Notes: a model not told the origin generated them from the sequence alone. Shown: positions 15,994-25,790, numbered from the stretch's first letter. The stretch: DNA of 37,784 nucleotides from Bacteroidales bacterium (GCA_012519525.1 JAAYQB010000143.1:1-37784), one strand, 5' to 3'. Translations and numbers: made by a program.

Positions 15994-18303
15994 TTGAACA
16001 CATTATTTGAAGGACTCAATGAAGCACAACAAAAAGCGGTAGCACATTACAAAGGAGCTATGATGGTCATAGCCGGCGCAGGCTCAGGAAAAACACGCGT
16101 ATTAACGCATCGCATTGCTTATATGATTTCACAAGGAGTGAACCCTTTTGAAATACTCAGCTTAACCTTTACCAACAAAGCAGCCGCCGAGATGAAAGAA
16201 CGAGTTATGGAGCTGCTTAGCAACAACATAGGACGCAATGTGTGGATGGGAACTTTTCATTCCATTTTTAGTAGAATACTACACATAGAATCGGAATATT
16301 TGGGGTTTTCTAAAAATTTCACGGTATATGACCAAGACGATAGTAAAAATTTAATAAAAACAATTATAAAAGAAAAAAACTTAGACGATAAACAATATCG
16401 TCCCAGCACAGTTCAAGCCATGATATCCAATGCCAAATCCAATCTGTTGTCGCCCGAAGAGTACAATAGTAATTCTTTGATATATAGCGAAAATCAATCA
16501 AAAAGAATGGAGATGGTAGGCAGTATTTACAGCGCTTACAACCAACGACTAAAGCGTTTAGACGCAATGGATTTCGACGATTTGCTGTTCAATATGTATG
16601 TTTTGTTAAGAGATTTTCCCGATATGCTCTACAAATACCAACATAAATTTAAATACATATTGGTAGACGAATACCAAGATACCAATTATGTACAGTATCA
16701 AATTGTAAAAAAATTAGCAGCTTTACACGAAAATATTTGCGTTGTCGGCGATGATGCACAAAGCATTTATGCGTTTAGAGGTGCTAACATTCAAAATATT
16801 ATCAACTTCAAAGAAGATTATCCCGACTATAGCTTATTTAAATTAGAACAAAACTATCGTTCTACTCAAACCATACTCAACGCCGCCAATGCCGTTATCA
16901 AAAACAACAAAGAACAAATACATAAAACCATCTGGACTGCTAATGAAGAAGGGAGTAAAATTAAGCTGATAGAATGCTTGAGCGAGTCGGACGAAGCCCA
17001 AAAAGTAGCCGGCTCTATTGTTGACTTTAAGCAGAAAAACAACTTAACCTACAAAGATTTCACCATTCTATATCGTACCAATGCTCAATCACGTCCTTTG
17101 GAAGAAGTGTTTGTCAGAATGGGTATCCCCTACCGCATTTACGGTGGAAAGTCTTTTTATCAACGCAAAGAAATAAAAGACGTATTAGCTTATTGTCGTT
17201 TAACAGTCAATTATAAAGACGATGAATCCTTGCGTCGTATCATCAATTATCCCCAAAGAGGTATTGGCACTACGACCATGGAAAAAGTAATGGCAGCAGC
17301 CAACGACAACAATTGTTCGATATGGGAAATTATTTCGCAACCGGAAAAATACGACAACATTCTTAACCAAGGAACTTGGAATAAATTAACTGACTTTGTT
17401 GCTAAAATTAAAAGCTTTCATTTTCTTTTGGATAAACAAGATGCCTTTGAATTAGGAAAATACATTGCCGATAAAAGCGGCATTACAGAAGAATTAAAAA
17501 TGCTTACAGAAGAAAAAGAACGCTACGAAAACCTCGGAGAGTTATTCAATGCAATGAAAAATTTCACAGAAAGAACCCCCGAAAACACCATAGACATGGA
17601 AACAGGCGAAGACCTTAGTAATTATTTCCCTTCATTGAATCGGTTTTTAGAAGAAGTCGTTCTACTTACCGATGCCGATGAAGAAGATAAAACAGGCAAT
17701 AACAAAGTAAAACTCATGACCATACACGCTTCTAAAGGCTTAGAGTTTCCATACGTTTACATCGTAGGATTAGAAGAAAATTTATTCCCCTCGCACATGG
17801 TCAGCAGTCAATCGGAAATGGAAGAAGAACGAAGATTGTTTTACGTAGCCATTACTCGCACAAAACAACACCTCACTTTGTCTTATGCCAGAAGTCGCTT
17901 CGTTTTTGGCAGTATCAATTATGCTGTTCCCAGTTCTTTTTTAAAAGAAATTGATAAAAATCTTATCGAAAGCCCGCATACATCTTTTAATCAACCGACA
18001 TTAATATATAAAAACGTACCAAAATACACTAGCCCTACACAAGTAAAGAAAAATATTCCTTTCAGTAAAAAAGATGCACAGGAAGTTTCACAAATAAAAT
18101 CTTCGGTAGCATTAGGTGCTGAAGTTGAGCATTTAAAGCAATTAAAAATAGGAATGACAGTATTTCACGATAAATTTGGTTTAGGGAAAATAGAAGAAAT
18201 GATTGAAGACGGCGCCAATAGTAAAACCATCATTACTTTCGAAAAGTTCGGCAAAAAAACAATGCTTTTACGCTTTGCAAAATTGAAAATAGTCAATCAA
18301 TAA
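15994..18303 (+). CDS. UvrD/PcrA-family 3'-5' DNA helicase
   Basis: SF1A helicase of 769 residues used in repair and in clearing replication or transcription blocks. The Q-motif region LNEAQQKAV is at 8-16 and Walker A GAGSGKT at 28-34. Motif II is VDEYQDTN, motif III GDDAQSIYAFRGA, motif IV QNYRST, motif V MTIHASKGLEF and motif VI VAITRTKQ. The C-terminal segment KIGMTVFHDKFGLGKIEEM is the Tudor-like tail typical of PcrA. The start is TTG at 15994: the next ATG (16060) would remove the Q motif. The TSUP gene follows after one base. Confidence 0.93.
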   Translation: MNTLFEGLNEAQQKAVAHYKGAMMVIAGAGSGKTRVLTHRIAYMISQGVNPFEILSLTFTNKAAAEMKERVMELLSNNIGRNVWMGTFHSIFSRILHIESEYLGFSKNFTVYDQDDSKNLIKTIIKEKNLDDKQYRPSTVQAMISNAKSNLLSPEEYNSNSLIYSENQSKRMEMVGSIYSAYNQRLKRLDAMDFDDLLFNMYVLLRDFPDMLYKYQHKFKYILVDEYQDTNYVQYQIVKKLAALHENICVVGDDAQSIYAFRGANIQNIINFKEDYPDYSLFKLEQNYRSTQTILNAANAVIKNNKEQIHKTIWTANEEGSKIKLIECLSESDEAQKVAGSIVDFKQKNNLTYKDFTILYRTNAQSRPLEEVFVRMGIPYRIYGGKSFYQRKEIKDVLAYCRLTVNYKDDESLRRIINYPQRGIGTTTMEKVMAAANDNNCSIWEIISQPEKYDNILNQGTWNKLTDFVAKIKSFHFLLDKQDAFELGKYIADKSGITEELKMLTEEKERYENLGELFNAMKNFTERTPENTIDMETGEDLSNYFPSLNRFLEEVVLLTDADEEDKTGNNKVKLMTIHASKGLEFPYVYIVGLEENLFPSHMVSSQSEMEEERRLFYVAITRTKQHLTLSYARSRFVFGSINYAVPSSFLKEIDKNLIESPHTSFNQPTLIYKNVPKYTSPTQVKKNIPFSKKDAQEVSQIKSSVALGAEVEHLKQLKIGMTVFHDKFGLGKIEEMIEDGANSKTIITFEKFGKKTMLLRFAKLKIVNQ

Positions 18304-18304
18304 T

Positions 18305-19072
18305 ATGAGTCTTTCAACTATTGCCTTATTAATTGTCTCAGGCTTATTCGTAGGCTTTATCAATACTTTAGCCGGTGGAGGAACGATTATTTCCATTTCC
18401 GTATTTATGTTTTTAGGACTTCCGCCAATGGTAGCCAACGGCACCAATCGAATTCCAATATTTTTACAAAATTTAACGGCAGTAACAAATTATTCCAAAA
18501 AGAAAATTTTAAACATACGTACTTCTTTAAAATATGCCATTCCCGTAGCTATCGGTTCCGTTATCGGAGGCAATATTGTTATCTCATTCAGCGAAAAAAC
18601 TTTCAATTACTTTTTTATAGCCATTATTTTGTTTATGATTGTGATGATTCTACTAAAACCCAAAATGTGGCTAAAAGAAAATCCGACAAAAATCAACACC
18701 CCTTTTTCCGTCTTTCAATGGATACTTCTTTTCATTATAGGTATTTACGGAGGGTTAATTCACGTCGGAATCGGTTATTTTCTCATCGCAATAGTTGTCT
18801 TAATGAGAGGATACGACTTACTGAAAGCCAACGCAATAAAAAACCTTATCGTACTTATTTACGTCCCTTTCTCACTCATTCCATTTATTATTCACGAACA
18901 GGTACGCTATGACTACGGCTTAGTGCATGCTATCGGTAATATTATTGGTGCTTACATTGCTTCTCAATGGGCTTCACGATTTGGAAGCAAATTTATCAGA
19001 TACGTACTTTTGCTGCTCTTATTCATTTCCTGCTTGCAAATTTTAAGTATGTTTTATTTCGATAGCAAATAA
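18305..19072 (+). CDS. TSUP (TauE/SafE) family permease
   Basis: Integral membrane protein of 255 residues with about eight hydrophobic segments and the internal two-fold repeat of the family. Conserved stretches are NTLAGGGTIIS (20-30) with NGTNRI after it in the first half, and IGIYGGLIHVGIGYF in the second. TSUP proteins move sulfite, sulfonates or other small organic anions; the substrate is not predictable here. It begins one base after the helicase stop, so the two are co-transcribed, without an obvious functional link. Confidence 0.85.
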   Translation: MSLSTIALLIVSGLFVGFINTLAGGGTIISISVFMFLGLPPMVANGTNRIPIFLQNLTAVTNYSKKKILNIRTSLKYAIPVAIGSVIGGNIVISFSEKTFNYFFIAIILFMIVMILLKPKMWLKENPTKINTPFSVFQWILLFIIGIYGGLIHVGIGYFLIAIVVLMRGYDLLKANAIKNLIVLIYVPFSLIPFIIHEQVRYDYGLVHAIGNIIGAYIASQWASRFGSKFIRYVLLLLLFISCLQILSMFYFDSK

Positions 19073-19107
19073 TTTTTTAAAAGTTCTTTACTTTAATGTA
19101 TATTGTT

Positions 19108-19138
19108 TTTGTTTTTTAATCATTATTTAGTATTTTTG
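19108..19138 (+). promoter_or_regulatory. Promoter for the DUF1599 operon
   Basis: TTTG at 19108-19111, 19 bases, TATTTTTG at 19131-19138. This is one of the best consensus matches in the window, 29 bases before the ATG. Confidence 0.6.
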
Positions 19139-19166
19139 CATATTATAAAAAAAATATTTTTCTTAT

Positions 19167-19715
19167 ATGGATAAAACATTACAAGAATTTGACCAAGTGA
19201 TAGATATGTGCAGAGACATATTTCTAAAAAAAATGCACGATTACGGTGTTGCATGGCGAATATTACGTACCACTTCCATTACCGACCAAATATACATCAA
19301 AGCACAACGAATTAGAAGTATAGAAGAAAAAGGAGTTCATAAAGTAGAGGAAGGTATTTTACCTGAATTTATTGGCATTGTCAATTACGCAATAATGGCA
19401 CAAATGCAATTAGAATTAGGAAGCAGTTCAACCGATAATTTCAATATATCTAAAGATGAAATCATCAAGTTATACAACCACTATGTGTTGAAAGGAAAAG
19501 AGTTACTTATGAATAAAAATCATGATTATGACGAAGCATGGCGAAACATGCGAATAAGTTCTTATACCGACATTATTTTAATGAAACTGCTACGCATAAA
19601 ACAAATCGAAGATATTAAAGAAAACACGATTATATCCGAAGGATTGGATGCCAATTACTACGACATTTTCAACTATGCTGTTTTTGCCCTTATCAAACTA
19701 AACGAAAACACTTAA
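19167..19715 (+). CDS. DUF1599 protein with tandem duplicated domain
   Basis: All-helical protein of 182 residues made of two copies of the same unit. HDY at 24-26 and AWR at 29-31 recur as HDY 119-121 and AWR 124-126, an offset of 95; TD, RI..IE and NYA (73-75 and 169-171) also recur. DUF1599 has been linked by comparative genomics to nucleotide modification, but its reaction is not established. In Bacteroidota it commonly precedes a DoxX-like gene, as here (12-base gap), so the two probably act together. Confidence 0.85.
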   Translation: MDKTLQEFDQVIDMCRDIFLKKMHDYGVAWRILRTTSITDQIYIKAQRIRSIEEKGVHKVEEGILPEFIGIVNYAIMAQMQLELGSSSTDNFNISKDEIIKLYNHYVLKGKELLMNKNHDYDEAWRNMRISSYTDIILMKLLRIKQIEDIKENTIISEGLDANYYDIFNYAVFALIKLNENT

Positions 19716-19727
19716 AATCTACATATT

Positions 19728-21071
19728 ATGAGTTATATAAGAAAAGAACGTAAAGATATCGTCTATTATTTAAGAGAATTTTCACGTCTCTTTATGGGAA
19801 TATTATTTATATTTTCCAGCTATGTGAAAGGAGTTGACCCCTATGGATTTTCCATAAAATTAGAAGAATACCTTATCTCATTTGGCTTGGACTTCTTTAG
19901 CCCCTTAGCCATGACGATGGCAATAGGAGCCATAACCGTTGAATTTTTAATTGGTGTCGCATTGATTGTCAATTTTAAAATGCGATTTACCTCATGGGTG
20001 TTATTGCTTTTTATGCTATTTTTCACCCTATTAACTTTTTGGTTAGCCTACGCCTTGGATATCGTCAATCTGTATAATTCTATTTTCCATAAAAATGTAA
20101 AAATATTCGTCGTAACCGACTGTGGATGTTTTGGCGATTTTATCACCCTCTCTAACAAACAAACATTTTATAAAAATGTAGTATTCATGTTGTTTACTCT
20201 CATTATTTTCGGACAAAACAAAAAATACAAACAAAACAAATTAGCTTTAAGAAAACAAATAATAGCTCTGTTAGTCGGTTTAATTGCCATATTATTTGTA
20301 CAAATATACTGCCTACGCCATGAACCATGGCACGATTTCCGTCCTTGGTATAAAGGCAATTTTATTGCTGCCGAAACCTATTCCGAAGCACCTGAAATGG
20401 ATTTTATTTTCATCTATAAAAATAAGACAAACAATGCGATAGTAGAATATACTACCGATGAGTTAATGGCGATTAGCGAAGATGAAGCAACTTACGAAGA
20501 CTTTGAAAACAACTATGTTTATGTGGATAGAAAAGATAAAATAATCAAAAAAGGAACCGAAGCAAAATTAGCCGACTTTGAACTGCAAGACAAAGAACAA
20601 AAAACCGATATGAAAGAAAGCATTATCGAACAAAAAGGCTATCATTTTATCCTATTTATAAGAAATATAAAAACCGCTTCCTTGAACAACTTCAAACAAA
20701 TCAATGATTTTGCCAATCAATGTATTAACGACAATATCCCTTTTATTGCAGTTACAGGCTCAATGCCTAAAGAAGTGGCTGAATTACAGCAAAAATACAA
20801 TACCGAATTTCATTTTTATTATAGCGATGAAACCCCATTAAAAACAGCTATTCGAAATAATCCCGGACTTATACTATTAAAAGACGGATATATAATTGAT
20901 AAATGGAGTTTTAGAGATATTCCAAGCTATGATAAATTCAAAAATTCCATCCCCACTTATGATAAAAACTTAATCAAATACAAAATCAAGATTCCACCCA
21001 TACTTCCTAATGGAGTAAACTTAGATTCTGTTAATTACTCTGTAAAAGAAAATATGCAAATTGATGAATAA
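19728..21071 (+). CDS. DoxX/MauE-like membrane protein (BT_3928 type) with C-terminal domain
   Basis: Residues 15-175 form a four-helix DoxX/MauE-like bundle with the motif DCGCFGD (131-137; Cys132, Cys134). A fifth membrane segment lies near 178-196. From about 290 to 420 a soluble, probably extracytoplasmic domain resembles a thioredoxin fold but has no CxxC. The family is widespread in Bacteroidales and usually follows DUF1599. A role in envelope redox or quinone-linked electron flow is inferred from the MauE/DoxX relation. A related protein with a real CxxC is encoded at 34884-35822. It overlaps nadE by eight bases. Confidence 0.82.
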   Translation: MSYIRKERKDIVYYLREFSRLFMGILFIFSSYVKGVDPYGFSIKLEEYLISFGLDFFSPLAMTMAIGAITVEFLIGVALIVNFKMRFTSWVLLLFMLFFTLLTFWLAYALDIVNLYNSIFHKNVKIFVVTDCGCFGDFITLSNKQTFYKNVVFMLFTLIIFGQNKKYKQNKLALRKQIIALLVGLIAILFVQIYCLRHEPWHDFRPWYKGNFIAAETYSEAPEMDFIFIYKNKTNNAIVEYTTDELMAISEDEATYEDFENNYVYVDRKDKIIKKGTEAKLADFELQDKEQKTDMKESIIEQKGYHFILFIRNIKTASLNNFKQINDFANQCINDNIPFIAVTGSMPKEVAELQQKYNTEFHFYYSDETPLKTAIRNNPGLILLKDGYIIDKWSFRDIPSYDKFKNSIPTYDKNLIKYKIKIPPILPNGVNLDSVNYSVKENMQIDE

Positions 21072-21921
21072 TTTAGAGCAATACATCAAAGATTATTTTT
21101 TAGACTTTATTACTTCTGAAGATGAGATGAAGCAGGCAATTCATCTTATGCGTACGGAAGTAGATAGTTACATAAAAGAACACCATTTAAAATCTTTAGT
21201 ATTAGGCATATCGGGTGGCATTGACAGTGCTTTTGCGGCAGCTTTATTAAAACCTGTTTGCGACAACAATCATATTCCACTGATAGGAAGATCCATTACC
21301 ATTGAATCGAATAAAAAAGAAGAAATCGAACGCTCTATATTGATTGGGGAGAATTTCTGTCATGATTTTCAACATATTGACTACACATCCTTATTTCAAA
21401 AATACAAAGCCTTATTACCTGATTTAGACGATACATTGAAGTCAAAGCTAAGAATGGGCAATTGTAAAGCACGTCTTCGAATGATTGTCTTATACGATCT
21501 CGCTCAATTACACGGAGGTCTTGTCATTTCAACCGATAATTTCACCGAATATTTAATCGGCTTTTGGACTTTGCATGGAGACGTTGGAGATTATGCCCCA
21601 TTTTGTCATCTGTGGAAAACCGAAATTTATTTTGCCGCTAATATATTAATGAAAGAATTGAAAAATTCTTCCAAAAATGCCATCAATTTATGCATAAAAG
21701 CAGTCCCTACCGATGGCTTGGGAATAGGCAATTCCGATTTTGACCAATTAGGACTTAATAGTTACGAAGACATTGACAGGTTGTTTCGATCCTATTTCAA
21801 AGGAGATAAATCCAATGAAAATCACATTCTTATAAAAAAATACAAAGACAGTTTTTATAAAAGAAATAATCCTATTATTATTAAAAGAGAAAAAATAAGC
21901 AAAAAAATACTTAAAAAATAA
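21064..21921 (+). CDS. nadE: NH3-dependent NAD+ synthetase
   Basis: Makes NAD+ from deamido-NAD, ATP and ammonia in the cytoplasm. The ATP-pyrophosphatase loop is LGISGGIDSA. The STDNFTEYLIGFWTLHGD stretch matches the adenylate- and substrate-binding region of the family, with VPTDGLG further on. There is no glutaminase domain (285 residues), so ammonia is the expected donor. ATG at 21064 is chosen over TTG at 21061. The gene overlaps the upstream DoxX-like gene by eight bases in another frame, suggesting translational coupling. The last ten residues are very Lys-rich. Confidence 0.9.
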   Translation: MNNLEQYIKDYFLDFITSEDEMKQAIHLMRTEVDSYIKEHHLKSLVLGISGGIDSAFAAALLKPVCDNNHIPLIGRSITIESNKKEEIERSILIGENFCHDFQHIDYTSLFQKYKALLPDLDDTLKSKLRMGNCKARLRMIVLYDLAQLHGGLVISTDNFTEYLIGFWTLHGDVGDYAPFCHLWKTEIYFAANILMKELKNSSKNAINLCIKAVPTDGLGIGNSDFDQLGLNSYEDIDRLFRSYFKGDKSNENHILIKKYKDSFYKRNNPIIIKREKISKKILKK

Positions 21922-22067
21922 AATCAACTGATTATCATATATATACATTTTTAACAAACATTTAAATTCATTTCAAATTACCATACTAACAACTAATATT
22001 CAAAAGATTAAAAGCAATATCAACCACAAATTAACACCATAAAGTGAAAAATGCTAACATTAAAGAG

Positions 22068-22098
22068 TTTAGTGATAAAGTATATTTTTGTATTTTTG
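22068..22098 (+). promoter_or_regulatory. Promoter of the por (type IX secretion) operon
   Basis: TTTA at 22068-22071, 19 bases, TATTTTTG at 22091-22098. A second TATTTTTG stands immediately before it (22083-22090), so two overlapping -7 boxes are possible. The leader to the porP ATG is about 130 bases, longer than at other genes here. The rest of the 316-base gap after nadE holds no gene I can support. Confidence 0.55.
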
Positions 22099-22102
22099 CT
22101 TT

Positions 22103-22122
22103 TTAAATGAGATTAAATGAGA
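22103..22122 (+). repeat. Perfect tandem 10-bp repeat in the por leader
   Basis: TTAAATGAGA occurs twice head to tail, immediately downstream of the -7 box at 22091-22098. One helical turn per unit would place both copies on the same DNA face, as in many operator sites. It could bind a regulator of type IX secretion; no regulator gene is in this window. Confidence 0.7.
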
Positions 22123-22237
22123 AAAGTATATTTTTTTAGAAAATAAAAAAAAATGAAACTTTTTAGAGAAACATGGAGTATAAGAATAGAAAGTTACGAA
22201 AACACAGAAAATTAATGGCTGAAAGAAAATAAAAGAT

Positions 22238-23260
22238 ATGAAAGGAAGAAAAATTCACATATTATTATATTTGTTCTTGTTTTTCGTACTAAGAACTAAC
22301 GCACAACAAGATCCACAATTTACACATTATATGTACAGTGATTTTCTTATCAATCCGGGTGTAGCAGGTAGCGGAGGAATCTGTGCTACCGGTATTTTCA
22401 GACAACAATGGGCTGGATTTCAAGACACATGGGATGATTTAGAAACCGGCAAAACGGAAAAGTATTCTACTGCACCTCAAGAGGTTCTCATTACTTTTCA
22501 TGCGCCAGTGAAAGCACTGCACGGAGGTTTAGGTTTAGCCGTATGCCAAGATAAATATGGATATCAAAATGACATTGGCGTTAAATTAGCCTATTCTTTT
22601 AAAGTTAATTTTGGAGGCGGAACTTTAGGTATTGGTGTAGCGGGCGACTTCTTAAGTAGAACCCTTCATGGAGATAGATATCACCCAAAACAAGAAGGGG
22701 ACCCAAAAGTAGTAACTTCAAATGTTTCTGATTTTTATATAGATGCAGCATTCGGATTGTATTATATAAACCCTGACAAATGGTTTGCCGGCATGAGTGC
22801 TACACACCTAATCACAGGAGAAGGAAAAAACACTCACCAAAAAACAGCGAGACATTTTTATTTCTATGGTGGGTATGAGTTTGCACTTCCTTTTAATCCA
22901 AATTGGAGTTTAAAACCTTGTGCTATGATTAAAACGGATTTTGTAAAAGCACAATACGATTTAACCGTATTAACCGAATGGACTAAGATAGTTTGGGGTG
23001 GTGTTAGTTGGCGTATTGACCGTGATGCAGTTGCTCTATTAGTAGGAGCAAGACCTTTTATTAATTCGTCTACTGCTGCCAGAGGATTGGAATTTGGAGT
23101 TTCATATGACATAACCACTTCTAGATTAGGATATAATCATAAAAGAAGTTTTGGAGGACCGGAAATAATGATAAAATATTGCTTTACCATTATTCCTCCG
23201 GTATCGGTTTACGGATATAAAAACACTCGATTATTAGGAAATAAACCGACAGAATATTAA
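22238..23260 (+). CDS. porP: Type IX secretion outer-membrane protein PorP/SprF family
   Basis: Outer-membrane beta-barrel protein, 340 residues, with a signal peptide (hydrophobic 7-19, cut in NAQQD). The family opening QQDPQFTHYMYSDFLINPG follows directly after the cut. The remainder is Gly/aromatic-rich alternating strands and ends with a short C-terminal tail. PorP is required for secretion in Porphyromonas. The SprF branch of the same family helps export SprB adhesin in Flavobacterium. Its place as first gene before porK favours the PorP assignment. 68 bases separate it from porK. Confidence 0.88.
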   Translation: MKGRKIHILLYLFLFFVLRTNAQQDPQFTHYMYSDFLINPGVAGSGGICATGIFRQQWAGFQDTWDDLETGKTEKYSTAPQEVLITFHAPVKALHGGLGLAVCQDKYGYQNDIGVKLAYSFKVNFGGGTLGIGVAGDFLSRTLHGDRYHPKQEGDPKVVTSNVSDFYIDAAFGLYYINPDKWFAGMSATHLITGEGKNTHQKTARHFYFYGGYEFALPFNPNWSLKPCAMIKTDFVKAQYDLTVLTEWTKIVWGGVSWRIDRDAVALLVGARPFINSSTAARGLEFGVSYDITTSRLGYNHKRSFGGPEIMIKYCFTIIPPVSVYGYKNTRLLGNKPTEY

Positions 23261-23328
23261 AATATATTGAAATAAGATATAATAAAATTAAGAAAATATT
23301 AGTTACTTACATATAAATACATAAGAGT

Positions 23329-24774
23329 ATGAAGAAATTGATCTTAACATTAACAGTTTTTGTAGCCATAGTATTAACGGGATGTCGTAATACTGGCGAC
23401 GGTCAACTTATTGGAGCTCAAGATAGAATGGAATATAAAGAAGTGGAACCTTTTGGGATGAAATTCGTTCCTGAAGGACACTATCTAATGGGAATCGGGG
23501 AGCAAGACCCAACTTATTCTATGACATATAGTGCTAAAAACGTTACCGTTAAAGCATTTTGGATGGACGAAACGGAAATAACCAATAACGAATACCGTCA
23601 GTTTGTCGAATGGGTTATCGACTCTATTATCCATGTTCAACTTGGCGAGACTTTAGACGAGGAAGAAAATGAACATTATTTAAAATATACACGAAAAGAA
23701 GCCACTGAGGAACATGAAGAAGGAGAAATTATTGAACCAAAACTCATTAATTGGGACACCAAAATAGATTGGGATTCTCAAGACGAAGAATACCGTGCTG
23801 CCCTCTCCTATTTGATTTTAGACCTTAGTGCCGGAAATGAAAGATATTACCACTACAAAATGAGAGATATGGATATCAAAAAAATAGTTTTTGAATATTG
23901 GTGGTACGACAAAAGAGCATTTAAAGACGATGATGTACAAGGTGCGGCTTTTAAAGAATTTGACAATGTTGACCCTCAAACAAAAGATATGGGAATGTTC
24001 TCTAATAGACCTACAGCTTATAATCAAGGGGCAAAACCTTTTTTAAGACACGAAGCTGTTAATGTTTATCCCGACACCTTATGTTGGATACACGATTTTG
24101 TTCATTCTTATAACGAACCTCAAACCAATAGCTATTTTTGGCATCCGACTTACGACCACTATCCTGTAGTGGGTGTTAGTTGGAAGCAAGCAAGGGCTTT
24201 TTGTGCATGGCGTTCACACATTAGAAATACCTACCTTATCACCCAAGAATGGGCATATGAAAATGAATTTCGTTTACCCAACGAATCGGAATGGGAGTAT
24301 GCTGCCAGAGGATATTTATTGGGAAGTCCTTATCCTTGGGGAGGTCCTTATACTCAAAATTTAAATGGTTGTTATTTAGCTAACTTTAAGCCGCTTAGAG
24401 GAAACTACAGTGCCGACGGTAGCGTATACACAGTAATTGTTGCTCACTATCATGCAAACGATTGGGGATTATACGATATGGCAGGTAATGTATCGGAATG
24501 GTGCGAAGATGCCTACAATGAATCAGCACATAATTTCGCTCATGACCTTAATATGCAATATACTTATTTTGCAAAAGACAATGACCCGCCTGTCTTAAAA
24601 AGAAAAGTAGTACGCGGTGGTTCATGGAAAGATATTAGCTATTATTTAAACAATGCAAGCAGAACCTATGCTTATCAAGATACAGGCAAGTCCTACATCG
24701 GATTTAGATGTGTTCAAGCCTACTTAGGACGTAATTATGGAGATAATTTAGCTACTTCATCTAACGTTTACTAA
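23329..24774 (+). CDS. porK: Type IX secretion ring lipoprotein PorK/GldK
   Basis: Outer-membrane lipoprotein that forms the periplasmic ring with PorN. The signal peptide ends in lipobox LTGC with the lipidated Cys at 19. The rest has the formylglycine-generating-enzyme/sulfatase-modifying fold: PEGHYLMGIGEQDP, DETEITNNEYRQFVEW, FRLPNESEWEYAARG, DMAGNVSEWCEDAY and, at the end, VVRGGSWKD...SYIGFRCV. The family uses this fold structurally rather than as an enzyme. Length 481 fits PorK/GldK. Gene order porP-K-L-M-N is intact. Confidence 0.93.
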   Translation: MKKLILTLTVFVAIVLTGCRNTGDGQLIGAQDRMEYKEVEPFGMKFVPEGHYLMGIGEQDPTYSMTYSAKNVTVKAFWMDETEITNNEYRQFVEWVIDSIIHVQLGETLDEEENEHYLKYTRKEATEEHEEGEIIEPKLINWDTKIDWDSQDEEYRAALSYLILDLSAGNERYYHYKMRDMDIKKIVFEYWWYDKRAFKDDDVQGAAFKEFDNVDPQTKDMGMFSNRPTAYNQGAKPFLRHEAVNVYPDTLCWIHDFVHSYNEPQTNSYFWHPTYDHYPVVGVSWKQARAFCAWRSHIRNTYLITQEWAYENEFRLPNESEWEYAARGYLLGSPYPWGGPYTQNLNGCYLANFKPLRGNYSADGSVYTVIVAHYHANDWGLYDMAGNVSEWCEDAYNESAHNFAHDLNMQYTYFAKDNDPPVLKRKVVRGGSWKDISYYLNNASRTYAYQDTGKSYIGFRCVQAYLGRNYGDNLATSSNVY

Positions 24775-24847
24775 ATAATAATGAAGAAAAAATTTAATCA
24801 TTTAATAATTAATAAATAAAAAATAATAATAATTAAAAAATTAATCT

Positions 24848-25744
24848 ATGGGATTGTATGAATTAGTAAGAAGTAAACCTTACAAAGACTTTATGGCAAA
24901 GCTGTATGGATGGGGTGCAGCAGTGGTAATCGCGGGAGCATTATTTAAAATTATGCACTTTCCGGGTGCAGGAGTAATGTTGACCTTAGGAATGGGAGTT
25001 GAGTCGCTTATATTCTTTATGTCGGCTTTTGAACCGTTACACGTTGAGTATAATTGGGCTTTAGTTTATCCCGAATTGGCAATGGGACTTGATGATGATC
25101 GTCCTAAAAAGAAAAAAGAGAAAGAGAAAACCGGAACAATATCTCAACAATTAGACCAAGCATTGTTGGAAGCTAAAATCGGACCGGAACTCTTGGATAG
25201 TTTAGCCGCAGGGATGAAAAATTTAGGAGAAAATGCAAAACAATTATCCGGAATGTCCGATGCTGTGAATGCTACCGACGGCTACATTACCAATGTATCT
25301 AAAGCATCCGAATCGGTTAGAAACTTAGGAGTTGCTTATGAAAAAACGGCTGACTTTTTAGAATCGTCACTTAACAAATCTCAAAATTATTTTACCAATG
25401 TAGAAAAAGCTTCTAATGCCGTAGGTTCATTAGCGAATGTTTATGAAGACACTATTCGTAGCATGACGTCTAGCTCAAACTATAATGAAGAAGTTTCAAG
25501 ATTGTCGAAAAATCTTTCGGCTATCAATGCAGCTTACGAACTTCAGTTGCAAAGCACCAACGAAACATTAAATATTTCTAAAACTTTAGATGAGCATCTT
25601 AAAGAATTAGCAACTAACTTAAATGAATCCAGCAATAACATACTAAGCTATAAAGAGCAAGTAGATATGCTATCCAAAAATGTAAGTAAATTAAACGATA
25701 TTTATGGAAATATGTTAGCCGCTATGAGCAGCAGACCGATGTAA
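24848..25744 (+). CDS. porL: Type IX secretion motor subunit PorL/GldL
   Basis: Inner-membrane component that, with PorM, converts proton-motive force into motion or secretion energy. Two membrane helices lie near 18-37 and 42-61. Glu52, within the second, sits where GldL has its essential membrane Glu (inferred by position). After a basic stretch (KKKKEKEK around 95-103), the cytoplasmic C-terminus forms long amphipathic helices with repeated NVSKASESVRNLG / NVEKASNAVGSLA units. It follows porK by 73 bases and precedes porM by 46. Confidence 0.93.
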   Translation: MGLYELVRSKPYKDFMAKLYGWGAAVVIAGALFKIMHFPGAGVMLTLGMGVESLIFFMSAFEPLHVEYNWALVYPELAMGLDDDRPKKKKEKEKTGTISQQLDQALLEAKIGPELLDSLAAGMKNLGENAKQLSGMSDAVNATDGYITNVSKASESVRNLGVAYEKTADFLESSLNKSQNYFTNVEKASNAVGSLANVYEDTIRSMTSSSNYNEEVSRLSKNLSAINAAYELQLQSTNETLNISKTLDEHLKELATNLNESSNNILSYKEQVDMLSKNVSKLNDIYGNMLAAMSSRPM

Positions 25745-25790
25745 TAATTAATAATAACAATTTAGATAATAATAAAAATTATACTATAGT

